This document shows, piece by piece, positions 8,470 to 16,350 of a DNA stretch of 64,000 nucleotides. The DNA is taken from assembly GCF_002163835.1 (NCBI RefSeq), contig NZ_CP019331.1:1302001-1366000 (forward strand). Reading direction: 5' to 3'. The notes beneath the pieces were generated by a model, which was given only the letters and a program-made list of their open reading frames with translations, searched no databases and was not told the DNA's origin. A program made the translations under genes and the position numbers. Positions within the stretch are counted from its first letter, which is position 1, and every line of letters starts with the position of its first letter. The DNA is from Polaribacter sp. SA4-10 (GTDB lineage Bacteria > Bacteroidota > Bacteroidia > Flavobacteriales > Flavobacteriaceae).

Positions 8470-8946
8470 ATGAAAAACAGAGAAATTGAAAGGAAATTTT
8501 TAATAAAAAATAATGCATTTAAAAAAGAGTCTATAAAAGCAATGAGAATAACCCAAGGTTATTTGTCTTCAGTTCCTGAAAGAACCGTTCGCATACGAAT
8601 AAGAGATAACCAAGCTTTTATTACTGTAAAAGGAATCAGTAATAAATTAGGTGCATCTCGTTTTGAATGGGAAAAAGAAATCCCATTAGAGGATGCAAAA
8701 GAGTTGCTAAAAATATGCGAACCAGGAATCATTGATAAAACTCGTTTTAATGTACAATTAGGTAATCATCGTTTTGAAGTAGATGAGTTTTATGGTGAAA
8801 ATAAAGGTCTGGTGATTGCAGAATTGGAGTTAACGTCTGAAGATGAAAGTTTTGAAAAACCAGATTGGTTGGGCAAGGAAGTAACAGGAGAAGTAAAATA
8901 CTATAATTCAATGTTAATGAAACATCCATTTAAAAACTGGGAATAA
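8470..8946 (+). CDS. CYTH-domain phosphatase (inorganic triphosphatase-like)
   Basis: This 158-residue single-domain CYTH protein has the signature ExExK intact (REIERKFLI, residues 4-12), followed by tunnel strands with alternating charged residues (TVRIRIRD, AFITVKG, FEWEKEIP, DKTRFNV, HRFEVDEFYG, LVIAELEL). Bacterial stand-alone CYTH enzymes of this size mostly hydrolyse inorganic tripolyphosphate with Mg2+ or Mn2+. Some relatives act on thiamine triphosphate or make cAMP. The length is typical, the fold looks complete, and it is 6 bp downstream of the divergent CYTH-like gene. In this operon a role in processing an imported or stored condensed phosphate is plausible but unproven. Confidence 0.9.
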   Translation: MKNREIERKFLIKNNAFKKESIKAMRITQGYLSSVPERTVRIRIRDNQAFITVKGISNKLGASRFEWEKEIPLEDAKELLKICEPGIIDKTRFNVQLGNHRFEVDEFYGENKGLVIAELELTSEDESFEKPDWLGKEVTGEVKYYNSMLMKHPFKNWE

Positions 8947-9004
8947 ATAAAATTATCTTTTTTAATTGTGATTAAAAACAACACTGAGGTTCAAAAACAC
9001 TTAA

Positions 9005-10603
9005 ATGGAAGCGATTAAGCAGAAAAAAGAATTTGATGTTCTAGACATGCGAAATTACCGCATGGAAAAACTTCCTATAAAAGAAAAATCAAAATTTGAG
9101 AAATTTTTAGTAAAAATTGGAGGACCATTGGCTATTTTATCTTTTATACTCCTATTATTTTTTATTGATATTCCGTTTTTAGAACATATAAATACAGCCA
9201 CTTTAAGTAAAAGCGGAAAAGCAAATTTTGATGCTATTGGTCTTCAGCAATTTATTCATTCCAATAAAGCCATGTTGGCCATTTTTGTAGCATCACTTAT
9301 CTTATGGATTACTGAAGCCATACCCAATTACTTAACCTCACTAATATTAATTATTACGCTGGTATTAACAAAAGTATTGCCAGAAGAGGTTGCCTACGCA
9401 CAATTAGGTCATAAGGTGATGTGGCTAAATATAATGTCATTTATTTTAGCCAGTATGTTGGTAGCAACTGGTATTGCCAAACGTTTTGCCTTATGGTTTA
9501 TTCTTAAGTTTGGTAAAAATGCTTCTTCAGTTATGCTGAGTTTTATGGTTATAAATATCATTTTATCGCTATTTATCTCTGCAACAACTGCAAAAGCAGC
9601 TATTTTATTACCTATTATGATGGTTGTTGCTGCTGTTTATGGTGCTTCAAAAGGAGATCGAAACAATTTTGGAAGGAATTTAATTATTCAAAATTTATTT
9701 CAAATAAATATGGGCGCTTCTTCATTCTTAACAGGTTCTGGTGCTAATTTATTAGCAGCTTCTTTAATTGCTGGAGCAATTGGAACTGATATATTTTTTT
9801 CACAATGGATGCTAGCCTCTTTTCCTGTAGCCTTAGGTTTAATGCTAATTGGTTGGATTATAGGCACAAAAATTATCTTTCCTATTCCTAAAGAAGAACG
9901 GTTACCAAGTATAACTGGAGGTATGGAAAGTTTAAAAAAGGAATTGGAAAGTATGGGTGAATTTTCTTTCATTGAAGTAAAATCTATTATTATTTTTAGT
10001 TTAATCTTAGGGTTCTGGATAACAGATAGATGGCACGGAATTAGCCCAACTGCAGTCGCTTTTGTAGGTGCAATTGTTGCGTTATTACCTAGAATAGGAA
10101 TTATAAAATGGAATGATGTTGATATACCATGGCACTTATTATTGTTCTCGGCAGGCGCTTACACTTTGGGTGCTGGATTTAATGTAACAGATTTACCTTC
10201 AATTTCTGTAAACGCATTTTTTGATGCCTTAGGGTTTAGTACTAACACACCTTTTTGGGTCTTATATATTGTATTAACCGGTGTAATGATATTTAGTTCA
10301 TTGTTGATGCAATCTAAAACCATGCGAACAATGATTTTTATTCCTATTGCTATAGGAATTGCAACTCGTTTTAATTTTGAAATTATTAGTCTGGCATTAC
10401 CAATGGCACTTTTAATTGAGCATGTGTATGTATTGCCTTTTAACAGTAAACCAGGGTTGTTACTCTACTCTACCAATCATTATAGTATGTCTGACGCTTT
10501 TAAATTTGGTTTTTCCATGCAGTGCATCGCTTGGATAACTTCTATATTAATGGCAATGACCTATTATAAATGGTTGGAAATTACACCTAATGGGTTGTTC
10601 TAA
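9005..10603 (+). CDS. DASS (SLC13) family anion transporter
   Basis: This 532-residue inner-membrane protein has about a dozen hydrophobic segments. The inverted-repeat architecture of divalent anion:Na+ symporters is visible, with one hairpin region near 190-205 and its mirror near 432-448. In well-studied members each hairpin carries a Ser-Asn-Thr motif that binds the carboxylate and Na+. Here they read ATTAKAA (Lys197) and SKTMR (Lys438, Arg441), so both Asn are gone and basic residues are added. That suggests a substrate other than C4-dicarboxylate, perhaps sulfate- or phosphate-like (inference). Yeast Pho87/90/91 show that this fold can carry phosphate. It follows the CYTH gene by 58 bp and precedes the next gene by 12 bp. 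Confidence 0.85.
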   Translation: MEAIKQKKEFDVLDMRNYRMEKLPIKEKSKFEKFLVKIGGPLAILSFILLLFFIDIPFLEHINTATLSKSGKANFDAIGLQQFIHSNKAMLAIFVASLILWITEAIPNYLTSLILIITLVLTKVLPEEVAYAQLGHKVMWLNIMSFILASMLVATGIAKRFALWFILKFGKNASSVMLSFMVINIILSLFISATTAKAAILLPIMMVVAAVYGASKGDRNNFGRNLIIQNLFQINMGASSFLTGSGANLLAASLIAGAIGTDIFFSQWMLASFPVALGLMLIGWIIGTKIIFPIPKEERLPSITGGMESLKKELESMGEFSFIEVKSIIIFSLILGFWITDRWHGISPTAVAFVGAIVALLPRIGIIKWNDVDIPWHLLLFSAGAYTLGAGFNVTDLPSISVNAFFDALGFSTNTPFWVLYIVLTGVMIFSSLLMQSKTMRTMIFIPIAIGIATRFNFEIISLALPMALLIEHVYVLPFNSKPGLLLYSTNHYSMSDAFKFGFSMQCIAWITSILMAMTYYKWLEITPNGLF

Positions 10604-10615
10604 TTCATAAATATT

Positions 10616-12058
10616 ATGATTAAAAGTACTATTAAAATACATGATAAATTTTCAGTAGTTATCGATGTTACTTATGATAAAATTTTTGAAAGAAAAAAAT
10701 CAGAATATACAACCATAACCTACTTATTTTTTCCTGACAGTTTAAATATTAATAATAAAACATATCCAAGTACAAAATTTTATAATGATGTAAGATTGTT
10801 TATTAAATATGATACTCCATACCATTCTTTAAACGAAATTGATAGTGTAGAGAACTCTTTATTAAAAAAGTTGCATAAAAATACGGAGACTTTTATTAAA
10901 GATCCTTCTAAAAGAAACAGGTCTTTATATGAAGAACGGGTAAAAATGTTTGCTTCAACTTTTAGTGCCTTACTAAGCGATCAAGTAGATGAGTTTATCA
11001 ATACTAAAAACTTAATTTATAATGAGATTGAGCCGTTTTTAATTACAATACCAACGATACTTTCTCAATATAGATTGTTGGTCCTTAAAATTTCTTCTTC
11101 TTCTTTAAAACCTGACGACAAGAAATTTATTTTGTATGCTGATGAGCATATAAGTAATGTTGTTGAATTACAACTAATGCGGTTATATAATCATTTACAA
11201 AAGAACGTTTCTAAAGAAAAACTAGATACAATTATAAAAATAATAGATGAGGAACAAAAGTATAAAAAAAATGTAGACTATGATTCTCCCAAAAATAAAT
11301 CTATTCCCCCAGAAGACTTATTATACAAAAGAAATCAATTAAAAAAGTATATAGATAGTGTGTTTTTCTTAAATCAGGATATTCGTAAAGATGGTGCTGT
11401 TTTTGAGCAAACCTTGTTAGCTATTTCCGCTGGTCTTGCCATGATATTTTCAACAGGAGTGGCGTTCTATTTTCAAAAATATTATGGGAGTTTAACTACA
11501 CCTTTTTTTATTGCTTTGGTTGTAAGTTATATGCTAAAGGATAGAATAAAAGGTTTTATAAGTCTGTTGTTTGTAAGCAAATCCAGTACTTTTCTTTATG
11601 ATTATAAAATAAATATTACAGATTCAATGAATAAGAAAATTGGACTTTTTAAAGAAAGTTTTGTTTTTGTTCCTTTTAAAAAACTAGAACCTACCATTAG
11701 AAATTATCGCTTTAAAGATAGAATTATAAACACAAGAACATTGCGAGAACAAATCATTCAGTATAAAAAGAAAGTAATTTTATATCCTACTAAATTTGGT
11801 AAAGACTTGCCAGATGAAGATATTTTGGGGTTAACAGATATTACACGATTTAATTTTCATCGATTTATACAGTACATGGATGATCCTGAAAAGGATTATA
11901 TTTTAGTGAAAAAAGGAGAACTATATACCAAAGTTGCAGACAAGGTATACCCCATAAATATTATTCAAAAACAGTATACAGAAGTGGGTATTGAATTTAA
12001 CCGCTACCGAATTATTATGAGCAGAAATGGAATAAAACGTATTGAAAAAGTACTTTAA
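10616..12058 (+). CDS. Unknown two-TM membrane protein ending the porin/CYTH/DASS operon
   Basis: I do not recognise this 480-residue protein. A beta-rich N-terminal part (1-80) is followed by a long, mostly helical charged stretch (85-255), then two hydrophobic segments at about 264-285 and 290-310 (LLAISAGLAMIFSTGVAFYF and PFFIALVVSYML). A basic C-terminal cytoplasmic part of about 165 residues contains RNYRFKDRIINTRTLREQ and TDITRFNFHRFIQYMDD. No catalytic motif of a known enzyme is evident. It starts 12 bp after the DASS transporter gene and is the last gene of the operon, so a partner, sensor or regulator of that transporter is the natural guess. No clear terminator follows it. Confidence 0.75.
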   Translation: MIKSTIKIHDKFSVVIDVTYDKIFERKKSEYTTITYLFFPDSLNINNKTYPSTKFYNDVRLFIKYDTPYHSLNEIDSVENSLLKKLHKNTETFIKDPSKRNRSLYEERVKMFASTFSALLSDQVDEFINTKNLIYNEIEPFLITIPTILSQYRLLVLKISSSSLKPDDKKFILYADEHISNVVELQLMRLYNHLQKNVSKEKLDTIIKIIDEEQKYKKNVDYDSPKNKSIPPEDLLYKRNQLKKYIDSVFFLNQDIRKDGAVFEQTLLAISAGLAMIFSTGVAFYFQKYYGSLTTPFFIALVVSYMLKDRIKGFISLLFVSKSSTFLYDYKINITDSMNKKIGLFKESFVFVPFKKLEPTIRNYRFKDRIINTRTLREQIIQYKKKVILYPTKFGKDLPDEDILGLTDITRFNFHRFIQYMDDPEKDYILVKKGELYTKVADKVYPINIIQKQYTEVGIEFNRYRIIMSRNGIKRIEKVL

Positions 12059-12165
12059 AATAGCATTTAACACAAAAATAAAGTTCCTTGATTTTAAGCA
12101 TATTATAAATATTTAACTTGATAAAATCATACAAAAGGTGACCTCTTAACTAACTTTAAACGAAA

Positions 12166-12228
12166 CAGTGAATAGTGAATAGTGTATAGTGAAGAGTGAA
12201 CAGTAAACAGTAAACAGTAAACAGTGAT
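12166..12228. repeat. Heptamer tandem repeat, nine units of (C/T/G)AGTRAA
   Basis: Units in order: CAGTGAA, TAGTGAA, TAGTGTA, TAGTGAA, GAGTGAA, CAGTAAA three times, CAGTGAT. The period is exactly seven, so it would keep no reading frame. The three identical CAGTAAA units next to diverged ones suggest recent slippage at one end. Confidence 0.9.
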
Positions 12229-12327
12229 TATATAATGAAAATTTAGAAGAGCCACGAAACAGAACCGTTAAAAAAAAAGGATTAACTGAAATTTTTAGGC
12301 CTATTTTATAATTCTTCTTTTTATTTA

Positions 12328-12339
12328 TGATCTAAGTCA
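12328..12339. promoter_or_regulatory. CRP/FNR-like dyad TGATCTAAGTCA
   Basis: Same TGA-YCTA-N2-TCA pattern as the hsp20 dyads. It lies 56 bp before the ATG of the relic at 12396, one helical turn less than the 67 bp of the others, and 213 bp before the histidine kinase start. Confidence 0.5.
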
Positions 12340-12395
12340 TAAATAAAAAACAACCAGTTAAATATCTTTGAAACTAAAATAAGTAATAGCATATT

Positions 12396-12531
12396 ATGAA
12401 AATAGGATTCCTACTTCCCATATTATGATTTAATCATCTATCCAAAAGAACTAATAAGTTAGAGGGACATTGAAAGGAATAATATAGATGCTGTTTTTCA
12501 ACTAGAAGATACTATTAGCAATAAATTTTGA
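12396..12531 (+). pseudogene. Frameshifted gene relic upstream of the histidine kinase
   Basis: ATG 12396 gives MKIGFLLP and soon a stop (TGA at 12426). A neighbouring frame from 12421 reads YYDLIIYPKELIS, a TAG at 12460, then RDIERNNIDAVFQLEDTISN and KF before TGA at 12529. The joined text looks like real protein broken by one frameshift and one nonsense codon. I cannot name the family. It is short enough that chance remains possible. Confidence 0.35.
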
Positions 12532-12552
12532 TAATCATACATAAATAAATTA

Positions 12553-14373
12553 ATGAAAGATCAAGAGTTCGCATTAAAAATTTTTGAAGCTACAATGGAA
12601 GGTATTTTAGTTGTAGATGAGTTAGGAACTATAATAAAGTCTAATCCAGCTTGCGAGTGTCTGTTTGGTTATCAACAAGGAGGTTTAGTTGGTGTAAAAG
12701 TTGAAAAATTAATACCGGTTACATTTAGAAACAAACATTTGGTTTATAGAAGTGCATATACAAAAGCACCCAAAAATCAATCTATGAGAAGAGTTATGGA
12801 TCTTCAAGGTTTTAAAAAAGATGGTTCACAATTTCCCGTAGAAATAAGTCTAAGTCCAACAACAATAGATAATAATGAAGCAGTTATTATATTAATAATA
12901 GATGTTACTCAGCGAATCTTAACAAAAAATAATTCTCAAATAGATGAGAACAAAATAATCGAAGTACAAAACACTTCTCTTAAAAAAAGCAATTCTTGGA
13001 ACTTAAGAACAGCTGATAGAAATGGATCTGATAAAATTTATAAAACACTTTCAGAAGACAGTTATAGAGTTCCTGATAAAATAAAACTAGTAACTAATAC
13101 TGCAGAAAAAAAGAAGGTAGAAACAAAAGCGATCAAGAATCAACAAGAGTTACAAGCCGATACCATTAAATTAAAAGAAAAAATTGATAAGCGTACTCAT
13201 GAACTCCAAGTTACAGTGCATCAATTATTAGAGAGTAATTTAAACTTAGAAGACCAAATAAGAATTACTAAAGCCGCAGAAAATGAAGCATTAAGCAGCC
13301 AAGCTATGTGCTTTGCCATTGCTGAAAATTTCCCAAAAGGTATTATCACTGTAGTAAACAATGATTTTGAAATTTTATATTGTGTTGGAGAAGGTTTAAG
13401 GGTGATGAATTTAGATGAAATTAATTTGAAAGGAATGAAAATTGATGAAATTGACATTTTTTCTTTAGAACTAAGAGCTAAATTAAAAAAAAATATTCAA
13501 GAAACTCTTAATGGAAAACACCTCTCTTTTGAAACCAATTATAACAATACTACTTTCGCTGTAAATACGACTCCTTTATTTGATGAAAACCAAAAAATTG
13601 ATAGAGCTTTATTGGTCTATAACGATATTAATAATCAAAAAAACATAGAACAAGAGATTCGTAACTCCCTAAAAAAAGAACATGAACTTAATGAATTAAA
13701 ATCTCGTTTCATTTCTACCGCATCCCATGAATTCAGAACCCCTTTAAGTGTTATTCTTTCTTCTACTACACTTATAGAAAAGTTAAATAAACAAGGATTT
13801 GAAGAGAAAAGAAAGAAGCATTTAGAGAGGATTAAATCTAATGTAAGAAACTTAGTGGTGATTCTTAATGACTTTTTATCCATAAGTAAATTAGAAGAAG
13901 GAAAAGTTGTAGCAAGACCAAAACTTTTTGATCTTATAGCATTTTCAAGTTCAGTAATTAATGAAATAAAACCAAATAAAAAGAACGGACAAATTATTAC
14001 TCTAATAAAAAACACTGCTGAAGTAGAAGTCTGCTTAGATCCAAAACTGATGCTTCATATACTGTCTAATTTATTATCAAATGCTATTAAATACTCTCCA
14101 AAAGACAAGAAAATTTCATTAGTAATAACAAAAAACGAAAAGCACATCACTTTAGAAGTTGTAGATGAAGGTATTGGTATTCCAAAAAGTGAACATAAAA
14201 ATATATTCGAACGTTTTTTTAGAGCTAAAAATTCAGTAAATATTCAAGGAACAGGCTTAGGATTAAATATTGTGAAGCAAAATACAGAATTAATGGGCGG
14301 AACTATCAGCTTTAAAAGTAAGCTTAATAAAGGAACTTCCTTTAAGGTAGAATTACCAATAAATATAAAATAA
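12553..14373 (+). CDS. Soluble PAS sensor histidine kinase, FixL-like PAS
   Basis: This 606-residue protein has no membrane segment, so it senses a cytoplasmic signal. An N-terminal PAS domain (5-118) contains FRNKHLVYRSAY (His62) and KKDGSQFPVEISLS, a pattern shared with FixL, where the equivalent His binds heme and an Arg (here Arg79 or Arg80) touches O2. Many non-heme PAS domains look similar, so heme is only possible. A coiled coil (about 190-255) and a second PAS-like segment (255-370) follow. The H-box is STASHEFRTPL with His392. The ATPase part has NLLSNAIKYSP, VDEGIGIP and GTGLGLNI. No receiver is attached, and the nearest candidate partner is the response regulator at the left window edge. 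Confidence 0.93.
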   Translation: MKDQEFALKIFEATMEGILVVDELGTIIKSNPACECLFGYQQGGLVGVKVEKLIPVTFRNKHLVYRSAYTKAPKNQSMRRVMDLQGFKKDGSQFPVEISLSPTTIDNNEAVIILIIDVTQRILTKNNSQIDENKIIEVQNTSLKKSNSWNLRTADRNGSDKIYKTLSEDSYRVPDKIKLVTNTAEKKKVETKAIKNQQELQADTIKLKEKIDKRTHELQVTVHQLLESNLNLEDQIRITKAAENEALSSQAMCFAIAENFPKGIITVVNNDFEILYCVGEGLRVMNLDEINLKGMKIDEIDIFSLELRAKLKKNIQETLNGKHLSFETNYNNTTFAVNTTPLFDENQKIDRALLVYNDINNQKNIEQEIRNSLKKEHELNELKSRFISTASHEFRTPLSVILSSTTLIEKLNKQGFEEKRKKHLERIKSNVRNLVVILNDFLSISKLEEGKVVARPKLFDLIAFSSSVINEIKPNKKNGQIITLIKNTAEVEVCLDPKLMLHILSNLLSNAIKYSPKDKKISLVITKNEKHITLEVVDEGIGIPKSEHKNIFERFFRAKNSVNIQGTGLGLNIVKQNTELMGGTISFKSKLNKGTSFKVELPINIK

Positions 14374-14496
14374 AAAACAGGTATTGTTGAAGATCTAAGA
14401 GAGCATACTGTTGCTATTTTAGCATTTAATAATTGTGGAATCGATACAACGGAGAATGATAAAACAGGTATAGCAAAGGAAAAAACTAGATATAAA

Positions 14497-15789
14497 CTAT
14501 GTATTTAAAAGTAAAAAACCTACTATACCTGCTATAAAAATAATGCCATATCCCACTAATACATATTTTTTAATAAGCTTACTTCCAGAATAAAACGTAA
14601 TACCAATTTTAACTACTGTATTTGATAATGTTGCTAATAAAATGGCATTTTGAGCCGTTAAAAAATTAAGAGTAGTTCCTCCTAATTTTGATACTGAAAT
14701 TGCAATAGCATCAATATCTGTTAATGCACTAATAGCACTAGAAATGTAAATTCCCTTAGCGCCATACTCATTACTAGCATAACTAACTAAAATTAATATA
14801 CCTGTATAAAGAAGTCCAAAAAATACAGCATCTTTTATATTAAGAGGTTCACCTAAAGGTAATACATCTTTAATTTTTTTTTGTCCTTTTTGTTTATTGT
14901 AAAAGAATAATGTGGTTCCCAAGGCTGCACAAAAAATTATGAATAATGGAAGTTTTAGGTTCTCTAACATTTCTCTATTAAAAATATAAACCCAAACCAC
15001 AACTCTTAGAACCATAATGCTAGCTGCTGCAAAAATTGCAATTGCATAATTGGCTGAAAGCGCTGGTGTTTCTTTACTTTTTTTTGAAAAAGTCCAGGTT
15101 ACTATTGTACTAGAAACTAAACCTCCAAAAATACCCGTGAGTAATATACCTCTATTGGTTCCTAAAAATTTCATTAGAATATAGCCAATGAAACCAATAC
15201 CTGAAGTTAATACAATAATCCACCCTACTTCTCTTGGGTTAATAACATTATAAGGTCCAAAATTTTGATTGGGTAGAAAAGGTAAAATTAACAATGCAAT
15301 GACCACAAAGCGAATAAATGCGGATAGTTCTTGTTTGTTAATTTGTCCAATAATATTTTTAAATTTCATTTTTAAGGACAATAACACTACAAGAATTACA
15401 GTCAAAGCCAAACTAAACTCAATATATCCTAACAATGTTAGCCCACCCAGTAAATAAATTAAAATAGTAGCAAACTCAGTAGTACTACCTATTTCACCTT
15501 TACTACCTGAAATCCAATATGAAATAGAAACAATCACTACAACACTTATTAAACCAATAATAAAAATCCAGGGATGAATAAGAAAATTAAGTAATGCGAA
15601 AGTAAACCCCAAAACTGCAACAATAGATAGTGTTCTAAGTCCTGCAAAAATTTCCTTATGGTTTGAACTAGAAAATTCTCGTTCTAATCCTATAACGAGT
15701 CCGATTCCTAAAGAAATAAGCATTCTTATTAGAAACTCAGATTGTGTAAGTTTAAAATTTTCTGTTTGTATGATAAGAATCTCTTCCAT
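14497..15789 (-). CDS. MgtC/DUF4010 family membrane protein
   Basis: This 430-residue inner-membrane protein joins an N-terminal MgtC/SapB-like half (MLISLGIGLVIGLEREFSSS, then GLRTLSIVAVLGF) to a C-terminal DUF4010 half. It has about a dozen hydrophobic segments and the conserved SALTDIDAIAISVSKLGG element near residue 355. MgtC-type proteins are linked to Mg2+ limitation, acid stress and phosphate balance, but the DUF4010 fusions are not well characterised. It converges with the histidine kinase, ending about 125 bp past its stop. Upstream is a 564-bp gap holding a TGA-N6-TCA dyad 402 bp away, too far to be an obvious operator. The setting beside a Ca2+ ATPase and Hsp20 genes fits stress or ion homeostasis (inference). 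Confidence 0.88.
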   Translation of the reverse strand: MEEILIIQTENFKLTQSEFLIRMLISLGIGLVIGLEREFSSSNHKEIFAGLRTLSIVAVLGFTFALLNFLIHPWIFIIGLISVVVIVSISYWISGSKGEIGSTTEFATILIYLLGGLTLLGYIEFSLALTVILVVLLSLKMKFKNIIGQINKQELSAFIRFVVIALLILPFLPNQNFGPYNVINPREVGWIIVLTSGIGFIGYILMKFLGTNRGILLTGIFGGLVSSTIVTWTFSKKSKETPALSANYAIAIFAAASIMVLRVVVWVYIFNREMLENLKLPLFIIFCAALGTTLFFYNKQKGQKKIKDVLPLGEPLNIKDAVFFGLLYTGILILVSYASNEYGAKGIYISSAISALTDIDAIAISVSKLGGTTLNFLTAQNAILLATLSNTVVKIGITFYSGSKLIKKYVLVGYGIIFIAGIVGFLLLNT

Positions 15790-16082
15790 TATTCTTGCGG
15801 TTTTGACACTTCTTTAAAAACAAAAGCAAATACAAATCATAAAAAGCAAAACTAAAATAAACAAGTCTGTTATAATAATTTTTTGATAAATGAAAAAGGT
15901 CTTGAAGCCAATAACTAAACAAATTTTCTGCACAGGTTATTTTATAGCATAAAAAGGTAAGAATAAAAAAACACAAATTAAAAAATAACTAAAACGATAC
16001 TTTTTATACGTTAAAGTAAAAAAAGCAGCGTAACAATTGTTAAAAAATTAACTATAAACCAATTAATATATTAATCTATATT

Positions 16083-16160
16083 ATGATGAAGAACAAAAGA
16101 TATCAAATTAATTTATGCGCTATTATAATTATTACAATACATATTACACTAATCATTTAA
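16083..16160 (+). CDS. Possible 25-residue hydrophobic peptide
   Basis: ATG ATG at 16083 opens a 25-codon frame: a basic start (MMKNKRYQ) followed by an Ile-rich hydrophobic stretch ending ITLII. This is the shape of a single-span small membrane protein. Isoleucine-rich ORFs also arise by chance in AT-rich DNA, so support is weak. It lies just upstream of the dyad at 16192. Confidence 0.15.
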   Translation: MMKNKRYQINLCAIIIITIHITLII

Positions 16161-16191
16161 CAAATTTAAAAGTTAAAAAAGCATATTGAAA

Positions 16192-16203
16192 TGACCTAGA
16201 TCA
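16192..16203. promoter_or_regulatory. CRP/FNR-like dyad TGACCTAGATCA, no nearby gene
   Basis: Identical over 12 bp to the dyad of the plus-strand hsp20 (4184-4195). Neither strand has an ATG at the 56- or 67-bp spacing used by the other sites, so its target may have been lost or may be the distant MgtC-like gene. Confidence 0.45.
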
Positions 16204-16318
16204 TAAATATTAAGTTAATTCTTTTTAAAAATTGAAAAATTAATAGATAGATTCTTATTTATATTATTTGAAGAAAATATAGGTATCTGACCTCAAACTG
16301 TCAGTTTTCACAAAAAAT

Positions 16319-16350
16319 AAACCCTTACAATCAAATGATTATAAGGGTTT
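16319..16350 (-). terminator. Terminator of tRNA-Ser
   Basis: Stem of 15 pairs with one mismatch and a 2-nt loop (arms 16319-16333 and 16336-16350). On the minus strand it is followed by a T-rich run, as expected for an intrinsic terminator just after the tRNA. Confidence 0.85.

Larger units (their letters stand above)
12059..12552. other. 494-bp intergenic region with heptamer repeats, a dyad and a gene relic
   Basis: It holds a nine-unit 7-bp tandem repeat (12166-12228), a TGA-N6-TCA dyad (12328-12339), and a decayed reading frame (12396-12531) that ends 21 bp before the histidine kinase start. This mix is typical of a remodelled accessory junction. Confidence 0.7.

Noticed and set aside
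12166..12228. CRISPR array
   Set aside because: The repeats are contiguous 7-mers without spacers, and no cas gene is nearby.
15752..15976. 74-codon minus-strand ORF overlapping the start of the MgtC-like gene
   Set aside because: It overlaps the conserved N-terminus in another frame and has no recognisable sequence. The MgtC start at 15789 fits the family.
16287..16304. A sixth dyad (CTGAC-N8-GTCAG)
   Set aside because: The half-site spacing is 4 bp larger than in the other five, so it does not fit the same protein.
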